DNA of 64,000 nucleotides from Nectonema munidae. Taxonomy: Eukaryota; Nematomorpha; Nectonematoida; Nectonematidae. The stretch is from assembly GCA_030549495.1 (NCBI GenBank), contig JAUIRK010000057.1:160873-224872 (forward strand), read 5' to 3'. The translations under genes and the position numbers were made by a program. Shown piece by piece: positions 12,166-27,100 of this stretch. Within the stretch, counting starts at the first letter, position 1; each line of letters starts with the position of its first letter. The notes beneath the pieces were generated by a model. That model ran no database searches. It saw only the letters and a list, made by a program, of their open reading frames with translations, and was not told the DNA's origin.

Positions 12166-15100
12166 CTTAATGAAACAAAAGTTAAGTCGATAAAAGAGAG
12201 AGGGCAATAAAATGGAGAGCGTTCAGTGGACAAAACTTCAATCACTCAAAAATAGAAAAACAGACAACCACCAATCTTTATAAAATCACACTGTCATTTC
12301 GTGATTAGCTCTACGCCTACGAATAGTAGTACACCTCTTAACATCAATGGAGTCAATTGACTCTAAGTTTCATTTATGCATTAACGTAGAATAGATAAAG
12401 GGTGTCAATGAGCGTTTTAGTAAAAATGTATTTATGCTTACACACTTCAGTTAGAAAAGTTTTATTTTTTTAAATTACTATTTTATGCGAAAAATAAAAT
12501 GCAATGAGTTTTAAGTATAAAAAATTTTCCCTAAGAAGATTGTTTTAACCCGTTAACGACCAGAATAATCAGACGATATCTAGTATAAAGCAGAAGATTT
12601 GTATTAAAGAAGCTTGAATGTTTAAACAGCAATGCGAAGAAGACGAAATGAGAATTACCAGGATAAAAAATGTTAAATTTGTAGCCTTGAACAATTTTGG
12701 GAGGCGGATTTTGGATGTCGTAGTGGGTGGAATTGTACTTGTTCCAGACGTAGCCGGTATTGACTTTGTTGAAAAAGCGCGGCTTTCTAGGTTTGTACTT
12801 GTCGAGCCAGGAGTAGTTGTGATTTTGTATCACGTGCTCCACCGAAAAAAGAGCGCCGTCATCTTCCATCCCCTCGCTCGCTTTCTGAATGAACACGTCT
12901 TCAATCGAATCCTGTTTTCAATCAGAGAGAGAGAGGAAAAGGTAAAATTTTTACTTTTTTGTGATAAGCAAATTTTTATATGCAAAAATGTTTACCGCTA
13001 ATTTGACTCCCACACACTTTTCCTCCCGATATTCAAAAGAAAAGTTAGCCTGTATAGAGCGGTCACCTGTATTTAACGGTCATTCTTGTAAAACCCCCTT
13101 TAAACACCTATATATTTACGTTATTTTAACCTCTGAAGTACGGTCACTCGCTTATAACGGTCAGCGGTCAATTTTCAAGGAAAAATGTGGTTTTAACGGT
13201 CACTTTTATTACACACAATAGTTAAGTATCAGTCTATGCTAGTGATAATAAGCATTGGTTTCCTGCGATAGACTTTAACTCGCCTAAACCAATATACTGA
13301 GATAAAAGTGCCTTAGGTGATAACAGTTTTTCCTTTGATAATGAAAGTAGAGAACTCCTGTTCTATTATATCTCGCACATGATAATTTAGTTGCATTACC
13401 CCTTTGTTTCCCTTATCAGCAATTTAACAGAAATCTTTTTATTTCCAATTGTGTTCACAAACATTCTAAGTTTTGCTCGCTACCAACCAAGTTTTTATAA
13501 AGATTTCAAAAGTTTATTTTAAAACTTCATAAAACAAAATGGTAAATTGTTCAAGAAAGACACTTTCTTTATCTGGCTTATAGCTCACGTAAGTTAGCAC
13601 AAATTTTCAAAGTAGGAAGAACCCAAATTCAGAATATCATAAATAACAAAGATGCAATAACGAAAGAGTTCGAAAAAAATACTTCATTGGAACGAAAAAG
13701 ATTTAACAAAGAAAATGCGAATGAAAAGGTCAACATCCTTACTTTGGAATGGTTCAAAGACATGAATAAGAGAAATGTTCCAATTAGTGGCCCAATTTTA
13801 CAGAAAAAGGCTCTGGACTTTGCTATAACTTTGGGCATTGATAATTTTAAAGCCTCAAACGGGTGGCTTGAATGTTTCCGTAAAAAACATTCAATATGCT
13901 TCAGTGTAATTAGCGGTGAAAGTGGTAGTGTTAATTTAGCTGTTACTGAGGACTGGAAAGAAAAAATTCCCATTCTCCTGGAAGGTTATCAACCAGAAAA
14001 CATTTTCAGCCTTGATGAAACAGCGCTTTTTTATAAAGGAGTAGTGAACAAATCATTATTGATAAGAAGTCAAAAAGTTCAAAGACAGCTAGTATGCTGG
14101 GTGAAAAACAAAAACCATTGGTCATTGGAAAGTCTTTGAAACCAAGATGTTTCAAAAATATTGATGTAAGCAAGCTACCAATCACCTATTATGCTAACAG
14201 AAAGGCTTGGATGACTTCTTTGATTTTTGAAGACTGGATAAAAAAATTTGATAAAAATATGAAAAAACAAAAAAGAAAGATTTTACTGATATTAGACAAT
14301 GCTCCTTCACATCCCAAAATTTCTTTGGATAATATAAAACTTGTTTTTGCCACCAAATACAACCTCTAAATTGCAACCTATGGATCAGGGTATAATCCAA
14401 AGTATGAAGCTCAAATTCAGAAAACGTCAACTACAGAAGATTATACATCAGATGGAAAGGGATAGATCCAAAACAGGTACGTACTTTTTGAAAGAAACCT
14501 CAATTTTAGATGTGATATACTGGATTGATTTCTCGTGGAAAGATGTTGCACGATCAACAATACAAAAGTGTTTTGACGCATGTGGTTTTAGGAGATTAAG
14601 TGCTGATCAACGTAAGTTTTTTTTTCCTTAACTTTATAACTTAATCAAAATTTTCAATCTTTAGAAATGCCCGAAAATGATTTAGAAGATATTTCTCTTG
14701 TAGATGATTTTTCGAAAAGCATAATGGGACTAAAGGGTGATGAAATGTTTTCTATTGAAAAAGAGATGGATACATATGACATGCAAGCTATTGATTGGAA
14801 TGAAGATGCCAACTTGTTGATTAAGCAAATACTAGGAAATGAAGATCACAATGAAAACGATGATGATGATGATCTTGATGGTGATCAGAATGGCGATGTT
14901 CAAAATGGGAATACAGAAGGCACTTCCTCCAGAAAATTGGTTATTGGAGATATTAATCAAGCGATACAAGTTGCTTCTGATTTAAAAAATTTTTGTATAG
15001 AAAATAGTTTTCAAAAAATTTTAAATCCAATTTGTGAAGTAGAAGATTTTTTGTTCAATGAATGTTTGAAAAACTATAAACTTAAACAAAAATGTATTTT

Positions 15101-18100
15101 AGATTATTTTAAGCCTTGTAATGAGTAATTTTTTGAAATAAACATTTTTATTATGAATGTATGTTTTTCTTCCATCATTTTTACCAAAGTCATAAGTGTA
15201 CCTTTATATAACGGTCACCTGCTTACAACGGCCAGTTTTGAAGGGTCCCGGTACTGACCGTTATGGGGAGGTTTTACTGTACATATTTTTCGAAATATAA
15301 AAATTTGATTATATAAGGTAATAACTGTAGAGCGCGAAAAATATTGACCTAAAAAAGTTGAAAAATAGACCTTATAATATTGACTTTATTAACTTAAAAA
15401 ACAAAAAAAAGACCTTATAAAACATTTATCTAACAAAAAGATCAGCTGATATCATAATTATAATTCATAAGTATGTATTTACAAGCATTCTCGTCATTAA
15501 TGTTGCGATTTTTACTTAATATGTTGTTAAGCATAGAAAAACTTCTTTCTACTTTTATTAATGTGGCTTATTCATTTTCAAGTAAACAGTATAGGTCTTT
15601 GTTCTCTTCATAGTTTTCTCAACGTCGTTATCTTCTAATCTTTTCTGAAGGTATATATTTAAATCAGACACATCATTTCGTATGTTCAGTTGTGATAAAT
15701 TTACATATGCTTTCTGAACACAATGACCTTCATCTTTGCATTTTCAACCAAATCCAGTAAAGGTTTGTACTTCAAAATTTCTTTCCTGTAGACAAGAAAC
15801 AAGGCCTTTTTTTGCTCTATCAATAATAAGTCCAGCATTAGAGAAGTCGAACACAATTCTTTTGACTTCAACAAACTTTTCGACATATCAAAACGCTGAC
15901 TTTAACCAGGATGCCCATCTAGTTACAATGAGTTTAGGTGGTAAGCCTGTTTCGTTGAAAATCTTCTATCTCTGTTTGTTCTTAACTATCAACATTTTGA
16001 TACTAGCTATCAAATGATCTACACTATCAAATTTTGATCCGACATTCAAGCAACAGTTATGCAATAAATGTGCTAAGCAAAAAACGTGAAACAAACAGGG
16101 GTACAAAATTTTTAACGTTTTTCCAGCGTCTTATCACTAATGAGAAGCACAAAATTTTCTATTTCTAAGTACTTTATTTTGTCATCAACTGAGTAATTTT
16201 TTGCCTATTAACTGAAGTAGAACAGCAAACAGAGTCAATTAAATACGCTTTCTTTGGTAAAGTTGATCTCCAACCAAAACATTTACATAATACTTATTTC
16301 CAAACGAGGGCTCATTTATAATTAGAAATAAAAACTACTTTTTAGCTTTTCTTTTATATTTTCTGCAAGACTTGTAACGTAATATCGACAAGAATTTGCA
16401 TTTAGACAAGTGTACCCCATACATCTGAACAAATCTTTATCGAAGGATGACTTATTTTATTCAAAGTTTTATTTGCGGACGAAAAAGATTTGATTACTTT
16501 CTTTACAAAGTTATTATCACTAAAAAACGTTTGAACAGAAGAAGTAGCAAATTTTAAATTCTTTTTAGTTGAATGTTTTTCAGTCTTTATATGAATTTTA
16601 ACAAAAAAAGATTTGCTGTGCTTAAGAATGCAATTACAAAGTTTGTAATAGAGTTCATTTTTAGGAGTTGAAGTAAACTCGTCGGGAAGTTTAAATATGA
16701 TTTCTTTAACTTTTTGTGAAGAAGACTTCGCAGTTTTTGGCATCATTTTTAAAGGCAAGGGAAAAAAGAAGTATTTAAAAAAAACAAGAATTCTATGCGA
16801 CTTTAAAATTAAAATTTACAAAAGATGTCAATACAGAAATGTGTCAAATGTTCACTTCCATTTTTTGCTTCTCATTTTTTCAGTCACATCAGGCATATAA
16901 GATAAAACATAGGTCAAACAAATGAGCTCTAGTCACGTTTCTGATTATCTAAAATCTGAGAATCTCTGAAGTAAATTTTAATGCATTGTGCGTGAGCAAC
17001 TTTCTCTCTCTAGCTGGATTTTCTGTCACTTTTCTCACTCACAATGATTGACGTTTACACAAATATCGCAACGCAAATTCTTTGTAAAAAGCACACTTAT
17101 GCACAAAGCGTGAGTTCTTAGATAACAGTTATGAAAAGTTAACCCTCCCTCCTTGAGCTCGCCCTTTTTACCTCATTCACAACTATGCGTATGATAGAAA
17201 AAAAATTCTATCCCACCACTGTATACACCACACGCAAACAAATGCGACCAAACAAAGACCCAAAATAAACCCAGTTTTGTCCAAACGTTTTACATAACTT
17301 TGGCATAAATGATCGTTCCAAAACTTATTATTTTTTGAATGTATTCATATCTTATTTTAACTTACTTTTATAACATGTTCTAAAAATCTGTATACTCTCA
17401 TCTCATACCCATTCAGTATTATAAAACCGTTATCAACATATTCATACAAGTTCTACTCTTACATAATTTATTAGCCTATTCATTAAATTTTTTCTTCTAC
17501 ATAAATTTTTGAATTTAAGGTATCAAAGCTGAAATCAGTGTCAGGGTATTTTGAATTTTTTTCCAATAAAAACTATTGGAAATTGACATTATTGACCTAA
17601 ATTTGAAAAATTGACTTTATATCTTTATTTGATTCACACGTTATCAAGTTCTAAATCTTTGTTTCAACTTTCTCAAAGGTTAGAGATTAATTTTATAGAA
17701 ATTGATTTTTTGACTTTCTCGTGCTCTAGTAATAAGGTATAAAACGTTATTAATTATACTGAAAATATTTTAAAAAATATGTCAAAAAATTTAGATGATG
17801 AATTTACCGAACACATTCTATTTTTAGGACTGTAAGTCGCTGCTTTTTCAACAAGTTGTTAGCCTCGATGTTTCATCACATTTGACTTATGCAGGGTAGG
17901 ATTTTAATTAATATTGCATTTTACTATTTATCAAAATACAATCGGAAGCAAAATTACGCAATTGAGCACTTATTAAGGGCTATTAAATAAATAACCTTAA
18001 CGGATCCAGTGCCAATGAATCTTTTTCGCGCAAAGTCCACACGCTTAGCATCATCCACGGCTTCAGAGATGATCGCTGCAGCACTCACTGTTTCTTCCTT

Positions 18101-21100
18101 CAAGAATGGAATGGTGTAGTCCATTTCTTCATATAACTCGTAGGAAGCACTCATCCTGCAATGATAAGTTCACGAGATGTAGCAACAATTTATCCTACTT
18201 TTGATCAAATAAATATCACATATGGCGCTATTTCATATAAAACTGTTGGTTGCCTTGCTTTTTCTTTGTTAATCCATACCATAGACTCACTACTACCTAG
18301 CTATCTCCATCACTTTTCTCTCTCTCTCTCACTCCTTTTTTCAGTATGAATATGAACACTCTTCCTATCTTTGAAATATTATAATAAAAATTTTGTGCAT
18401 TTTATGTAATTAATTTTTTTCCATATGCTCTTATAAATTAATATTACTGTAAAATCCCAATTATTTGAGGTGTATTCTTTAGTCGTATAGGTTGCACCAT
18501 TGCACTAAATTGAATCAAATTTTTACACTACATTTATTTTAATGCTTTCTTTTGGGATAAATTGGCGTAGTATATAACTGAACAATTTTAAAATTGTAGG
18601 AGTAGAGGAATTTTTACAAGTCGTTCATCAGATTCAATAATGGGAGAATTTGTCACAAATTAAGTGATAATTATGAGTAAATAAGGTAAGCAACTTTTAT
18701 TTCTTTCTTTCTTTCTTAGGTTTAACAATATATTCCTTCTGTTTTCTTTGAATATAAAATTTTGTAGTTTTTGTGTGTAGAATTAGCCTAAAATATCCTT
18801 AACCCTTTCATTACCAGAAAAATCAGACGATATTTATAAAAAGCAGAAGATTCATACACAAAACTATTTGAAAAAGCAGATGAAGGTAAAATGGTTTATG
18901 TATCATATATGATACACCGGTAACGAAAGGGTTAATGAATTTTGAATGGCTTTCCTGTTTGCTTGGGTGATGATAATATTCTTAAAATCTAAGAAAGATA
19001 AATAGAAATCAGCGAGCAAAAACCACAAAAATAGTACACGTTCATGAAGTTATTGGATTACTCGAAAAATTTAGTGTTGTTCATCTTAAAATGAAAAGGT
19101 TTTTAGTCTTATAAATATAATTTGCACATGGTATTAACTGCAGTTCAAAAATATAGCCTTTTATACAAATAAGCGGCAGTTTATACTCTGGATTTTACAT
19201 TTATATTATATTCTTTTTGTACTTTTGTAAATTTCTTCAAGTGTAATTTCTTGTCTTAGAGTTAATCACCTGTATGGATGTTTTCTGCATTCCATCTGAT
19301 TACATCCCTTGCACAACATCAACACTACTTAGCCTTACACCCTATTTTCCGAATCTTAGACTTTCCGTTAAATTCTACTTTAAATAAATATACTTACTTA
19401 CTTGAGCTACTAGAAAATGGTAGGTAATAATTGATACTTCTGGTGAGTTTCTTCAGCACCCTTCTTCTCTTGCTGGGATTCGCTGTCTTCGCTCTGTTTG
19501 AGTGAAGATGATGACGTTGGGGCTTCATCTCTGGCAGCATCTTCTTTGACGGAAAAGAGGGGTTGGGATGCAGAGCTGACGCCTTGTTGAGCTTTCAGCT
19601 CGAAAAACTTCTTTGTCATGATTTCGGAATGCAGCTGATTCAAGCACGTTTTCGATATCATCGGTTTCAAATGCTTTAAAAGGGATTCCCAATAAGATAT
19701 ATCTATGTTCTTTTGCGTCTGAAAAAGTATGAGATGTTGAAGGATTTAGACGCGAGTTGTACTGTTAAACAGTACAACATACTTTTTTACTTCATATATC
19801 AGACAGATGTTTTTAATTCAAAATTATTGTGATTTAAAGAGACTTTATATAAATCAAAATTTTTATTGTTGCTTATTTTTATTACCTTTAATTTGTTTCT
19901 ATAATTTTACACTTTTTAACTTAGTCTTATAGTGTTTTCATCAGAGAACACCAATGCGAATTTAGGCGGGGAAGGGGGTGCCTAGGCAAAAAAACCTTAT
20001 ATGAACCAGACCTGTTGACAATTAGTGAGAGATGTTGAGAAAAATACTTTAATTCGTGTCTCTCTTGGTAATAAATCGATCTCCAGTTCGTGACATTTCA
20101 CAGTGAGTCTATTTTCTGGTTCAGGTCCAACTTGTTATCTTTAATAAAATACTGTATTGTGTAGATATACACAAGTGCCACATTGATCAGGAAAATATAG
20201 TACCAATAACATTCTAATACTTTGAATCTTTTTTGTCATAGAAATTGTAGAAAAAGAAAAATGCAACAAGATGATATTCTCTCTTTTCTAATTCCTAAAA
20301 AATGAAAATTGATCTTGGAAAAGCAAAAGTCTCAAGCCATTGCAGAGAAAAGCCAGAAAGGAGTCAGACAATGACAGAGCAATACTTGCCTCTACCATGC
20401 TGTAGTACCACAATCAAACCTGATTTATGCGATACTGTTGGTTTCACAGACATTTTTATAGTATTGTGAATTTGACAGATTAACGAATCATCAACTCAGC
20501 ACCTTATATAGAGTTTAAAGCTTCAGAAGAATCAATAGGTTAGGAGCAAATGTTTTTTTAGTTAGAAAATTGAGTAAATGTGAGATGGTATGAGAACTGT
20601 GTGTCGTTCTTGATAAACTGCATGAGGGTGGAAAGCCTGTCTAGCTCCCTTGACTGTGACTATAAGTGAAAGGTGTATTCTCACTATCACTCTCAGGAAT
20701 GCCCCTCTCTTCTGTAGTAGATTGTACTCTCAGGAAGATGATTTCTTCCCCTGCGAGCTTTTTTCCTCACCTCATAGCTGTGTTGATGTTTGCATAATCT
20801 GTTGTCTTAATTATTTCAATTACTGTTCACTGTCAATTAACACTAGAAAAATCACGGGTTGGCATATAAAACCCCTAACGTTTTTCAAAAGCTAATCTAA
20901 GCCTTTATGTAGGATCTTCAGAAGATAGACATTTTTGACCTTGGAACACGAATTACTGCACCGTCTTAACCAAGATTTTTGTTCCGTAAAGATTTGCAAT
21001 AAAAATCGTTTCTAGACATTGTATTACAATCTTTACTTGGTTAGAGTATAAGCGTATCTATTGATAAGATTTCTTGTTCGCATGTAGTTGTTTGAGTACT

Positions 21101-24100
21101 AGAGCATCCAAATATGAAAAGGCATTTATGAATATCGGTTACAATTAAAACTGCCACAAAACAATAAGGAGCTATAAAGAACTTATTACATATGATAAGT
21201 AGTGATCCATGTCCCGAACGAAAAGTCTCAAACAAATAAAATCAGGCGTAGCTAGTTCATTCATTAAATTTTAGATCCTGTTTGCCTATTATCTAATTTT
21301 TTAAAAACCGTAATTATTTGAAAACTTTGTCCAAGCATAAAATTTTTTTTAATGTGAGCTGCGATATCGTAGAGATAATGAAACTGTGATTCATCAAAAT
21401 GTGGTAAATGGGATCAATTTATCTAGCTCATGATGGCTATAAGCCATACTTTCAGAGAAAAGCATGATGAGTTTATGAAAAACGTATCGTCTTTTTGATA
21501 TGAAGATTTTATAGGCGTTCTTGGTGCAAAGCGTTATTCAGGTCATTAGAGACGAAATAGGAGAAATGGGAATGTACTCAATCCAAATAGTTGAGTATAG
21601 CGGACATGAGGAATTGTCAATTTGTTTTTGCTTTGTTAACAACTCTATCATATATGAGCATTTTTTCTCATGTTGAGGTAGAAGGTAGTGATGCGATCAC
21701 AATTATATACAAGATAAACAACTTGATTAAATCCCTGAAGTTATGGTGGGACTGAGTTATGGAGATCACAACTCTAAAGTTATGTCCATGGCAAGATTTT
21801 TTGACAAAAATATAAATAAAAATGACGATAATTTGGGCTTCCGGAGCTGATGGACAAAACGTCGACGGTCACAATGTTGACACACAGAATCTTAACGACC
21901 ATAATTTAGATGCCAAGAATTTCATTGAATCAATCAATCAACCAACAAACTATTCAACTAAAATAATAACAAGTAAACTAATTTACTTACTAGATAGCAT
22001 TAACATAATTAACAATAAAGCAATCACTAGAATTCGAATTTTTAGCTTTAAGAAAAAATACTAAAACGAGTAATCGCGTTATACCCTTTTGAATTGAGGA
22101 ATGGCTACAACATTCTATATACACACAGCTACTTAGCCATTCAATATTGGCCACTTGGGGCCGGGTCCTCCTACCAAAGCTACGCCTTCGCCACATAATT
22201 AAATGTCCACTAGTCTTATCATTAAACATATTTGCCAAATTTTACAAAAGGAATTGAGGTATCACTTATATAACGGAAGTACTGAGATGAAAATGATACG
22301 GATGATGAATGGAAAAACTCTAAAAGACAGGCTTACCAATGATTACCTAAGGCGAAAGATGGGAATGATTTGCATAGAAGAGTACATGGAAGAAAACAGA
22401 CTGAGATGGTTCGGGCATTTGGAAAGAATGGACGATGTCAGATTGACTAAAAGTATCAAAAATGAAGTGTTTGAAGGAAAGGCGAAGAGGGGACGCCCCA
22501 AGAAGACTTGGATGAAAGCAGTAGTAGAAAACATGGCCAAAAGAAAAGTAAAAGCGGAAGATGCTCAATGTAGAAAAACATAGAAAAGAAGCTGCAAACA
22601 AATGGCCAACCCTGGTTAGCTGGGAAAACGGCCATGCCCGGAAGGGCGAATGGATGATGATGATGATGATGAATTATATAACGGAGGACGTCTAGATATG
22701 ATAAAAAATATGGTAACTACCTTTTCACAATATGCTTATACTAACAATATAAAACAAAAAAATTAATGTAATGAAAATACTGAAAAGTGATGGTTATCAT
22801 TGGTTATTGCGATCAAGTCTTTAACTTTGTTAAGATAGATTTATAATTAAAAAAATCACCATAAAGGGGGGTTAGCGTGTAATTCAAATTTTATCAACCT
22901 ATAGATAGCATAATTTGATAAGAAAGTGTGAGAAATGAAAATAAGGAATAATGACATTGATAAAATCTGACATAGAAACGGACAGACAGATATGGGAGCT
23001 CATATGTAGTACCCCATAGGGCCATCTATAGTAAAATATACTAAAAATTTGTTTACAGTGTCGAACCAAAGCGATCAAAAATGCACATTTAAAAATATTT
23101 TTGAGGTATAATATACAAACCATCTATGAAAAATATTCACCATCAAAATGTATGCCTTTTCTTAGTAATTATTAAAAAAAAATTGTTGAATTTTTTTTCC
23201 AATTTTTGTAAAAAAACATAACAAAACTAACAATTTAATGGAAAAAGAAAAACAGACAAAATAAGACATTTTAAAGCTAGATGAAATAAATATAAAAGTA
23301 GGCATTTTTGAACCAATAAAAAATTATTGACTTTATTGAAAGAATAAAAAGTCTCCCTAAAATTGTTCATATAAAGAATTTTCATTTCGAATTTGTTCGA
23401 CATAGAGAATCAACAGTGTATATAAAACAATATGATTGATCATCATCAATTAATAATAATATACGAAGCGCGGGATTTTAAATGCATTTTTAAAAGAGAT
23501 TTAATTGATAAGAGTAAAGAGGGAGGTGCGTGAAAAGAATAAGAGTAAAGGTACGCTTATCTTGTTAATGATTTGTGCTTCAAGCGCCTTCAACTGGGAC
23601 TCATTTTTGCCAGAAAAAATTTTGTTGACTTCATCTTTGACGGAAGCATTCACGGAATCACGTGTATCTTGACGTTCAAGAGAGAGAGATAAAAAAAAAC
23701 GAATGGTAAAAAAATTATTCCTAACAATTTTTGACAGGAGCACATGCACTGTTGCTCCATACGCACTAAGGCTGTTTGTTACTTTGTAATAGAGTGTATG
23801 CATATACTTGCGATATTCATGCATTTTTAAAAATCTATTTACCTTTGAAGTACGGCCACTAAAGTGACTGCTTATTTCTGACCGGATTTAAAGACTGACC
23901 TTTACAAAGAAAGTTAAAAAAAGAAATATTTATGTTGGAAAAATGATCGAGAATTAGTATATAGGAAAAATTCCGTTTCATAAACGATGTCAGGTTTTTG
24001 GATGTTGTCTAATTGATGTTACTTTTCACAAGGGGTCTCTTAAAGTGTAAATCAGTTGGCAGTGGCAGATCCAAGGGGGAGGCTCATGGGCCTAGGCCCC

Positions 24101-27100
24101 CCTATGAAAAAGGGCTTTGAAAATTACTCTTCCTAATGTATACCCTTACATGTATAAAAAATTAATTTGTTCAATTTATTCATGACAAAATAATGTTAAA
24201 AATATGAAAACATAGATAATTAGTGATTCTAAAACACATAATATAGCTATCGTATTCTCTGAAGACTTTTAGCAAAATTGCAAAATAGATTTTGGCGCCC
24301 CTATAAAAAATTTCTGGATCCGCCACTGGTCAGTGGTTGAAATAATGTGTCATGGCAATGATGAAGTCGATTATGATAACGGCGATAATTTGGTGGTGGC
24401 GATGAAAATATTTAAAATGATGATAGCCATGATGTCAAACATGCGATATATATACGGTATGATTTACCGTTTTTTTTGGACGTGAAGGCATTCGCTTTCT
24501 TTAAATTGTCCAGCTCATCCTGCGTAACAATTGTCATGTGGTGCCAGAAGAGCGCATTTTTGCCCTTCTCCAATTCGATGTAGACCTAAAAAGCATAATG
24601 ATATGAATGAATTACGTTCACTCAAATAATGAGAGCAGCGATTGAAATTCGATGTAAGAAACGATTCATCTTAACTCAGGTGTGGGCCTAGCCAGTTTGT
24701 ATACTTTACGTATCAATGGTCAATCAACACTACGGGTGAATTAAGTTTTTTAATACTTCTCAAACCTTTAAAAATTAATAATCGTTTTACGGCTATTTTC
24801 CCGGCAAGCTGGGGTCTAGCCGGTTAATAGAACTATGAAAAAAACAAATACATCTTAATTTACTTAATTTTACTTCTCCAAATTTGCCTATTTTTCTCTT
24901 CACTAGTTTTAAACTCCTCCCTATTTCACATATCATTTTGAACTACCTCTTTCCAAGTCATTTTGGGTCTTCCCTTGTATCTGCTTTTAGTTTGAGCCTC
25001 ATTAACCTTTCAAATAAACTCATCTTTTGACCTTCTATTTAGATAAGCAAACTATCTCAATCTTTGCTTTTCCAAAACCTTATTTATCTTATTGACTTGG
25101 CAAAGGCTTCTTATTTTCTCATTACTAACCCTACATTCTAAACTCATCTTACTCAAAATTAACATTTTAAATTTTATTCTGAAATACAATAGAGGATCAG
25201 ACAAAAAAACTTGAAAAAAGTATGATTTAATGCAATATTTTTCTTTTGACTAATTTTTATGATTATATACTGTTCAACGCAATTCACTTTTAAAACTTTA
25301 ATCAGGGCGATCGATGTATTGATTTATTTTTTGCAAAAAAAGAAGCCAATACATGATCTTTTCAAAAAAAGTTTTGGTGACATCGCAATTCTACCAATTC
25401 CACTTGTAGATATGGAAGAAAAGTCGACATATGAATATATATCCTATCTCACTTTTATTACAGCACCTCTAGAAACTTCGTTTCTAAAATGCGATTCTAG
25501 GCGTAGAGAACTACATTTGTTATGGAACCAGATGTTTTTTAACAGAATAAGTTCTAGTTAGCCGGCTTTCTCATTTTTTCGAAGCCTAAATTTGCAAGGA
25601 TATTTACCCTAGTTTATAAAAAAAGATCTGTTGAAAAATTTTAGCCAATCCCCTTCAAGTTGCGTATCTGAAGTTACACCTACGTATTAACGCTGAGATA
25701 AAATGGTCGGCTACGATCATTTTAACGCTCTGAAAAAAAGCAATTAAGAATCCCTGTTAAAGAACACATAGGCTATCTATATAAAACGGAAAAAGGAGAC
25801 TTAGTCAACAACTATATAAAACATTCATATTAAATTTAGCGCATAAGAGTAGAATACTTTTAATTAATTATCTCACCTATCTCGTTTTTTAGCTTCCTAG
25901 TAATAAATGAGAGTAATTAATTTTTAAAGTTAAATTCCAATTTTTTGACTTCTTTTTGTTTTTATACAAAAGAAGGATTCCACTCTAAAAATTCATTTTT
26001 GAAATCTTAAAAATTTAAATTACTATATTTGTGAGTTGCTTTCCAATGTTCGATTTTTTATACTTTTAAAAACAAATATTTTTTTACTTTATATAATTGT
26101 CTTTATTGACTTAAAATTTCTAAAAAGTTATAAAAGAAAGTTTATTGGTGTTATGCAAAAATTGACTTTATTGTCTTGTTCCGGTCTGCCAATAAACAGA
26201 AAGTTAGAAAATGATGCTTTTTAAAATTAGTAATTCTCGTAAATCTTTTCAATTTTAGTAATGATTAAATCTTGTATAGGTTGCAGAGCAATATAAAAGA
26301 GATGAGTGCAAAATCGTTACGGATATGTCTTCCAGCAAATCTTCGAGGTCTGGGATGGAGAGGCCATTCAAATAGGCATACGGTTCGTGCAACTCCAGGA
26401 GGCTCGGATCATCAGAAGAATTGATATACCGAGCAAGCAAGTCTATAGGCTTCGCACGATTGTCTTCAATTCTTATTTGAGATCTGGTGAAGAAAGAAAG
26501 ACAATAAATTTCCACAACGTGTATGTAACATGTGTGCCATTTGAAGTCAAGATAGATGTCTCACTTACCACATGTTTTGAATGCACGGCAGCAATTTTCA
26601 GAGAGATTAACCGAAATTTTAATTATAAAAATGTTTCAAAATTTCATCTTTTTATTCTACTATATCTAGGGAAAAGGAGACGATTTGTATAAAAAAGAAT
26701 TTATAAAAGCAGACGCTCATATTTTTATAAATTCGACTTTCGCCGTTAACCCGTTAATTAACGGGACGAACTTTAATTGAAAATGGATAAGCTTAAATGC
26801 TATATATAAAAGATTGATCCACAAGCTCTTGAGTTCAAATACAACATAAAACCTTCTTGCCTCAGAGCAGTTTTGCTTTCTCGGTAAAAACGCGCAAAAG
26901 CACATTTGCCTTAATGAAAACCCATCACTATTTAAACCTTCTTTGTTCATATATTTATATCAAGAATCAGACAACTTAAGTCAACCAATCAAAGTTGATA
27001 CACTCAAAATGGACCAATTAAAATGGCAAATCGGTGAGAAGCGTATTGGAAGAATTAGTTACCGCAACTTGGCCTGATTCAAGTGGAACTCGTCTTGATT

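Noticed and set aside
12618-13001. 127-residue plus-strand frame
   Set aside because: Shadow of cactin exon 8 plus intron sequence.
18301-18345. (TC)n-rich tract as a regulatory element
   Set aside because: Simple CT-rich repeat just upstream of a minus-strand exon on the wrong strand for a polypyrimidine tract; no evidence of function.
21822-22064. 80-residue QN/HN-rich frame
   Set aside because: It comes from a short diverged DNA repeat, with no splice signals or family motif. Not supportable as a gene.
22343-22601. Two minus-strand frames of 65 and 84 residues
   Set aside because: Shadows of the LINE tail frame on the plus strand.
25259-25561. 100-residue frame in cactin intron
   Set aside because: No recognised domain and no repeat or splice context; length is within chance for this DNA.
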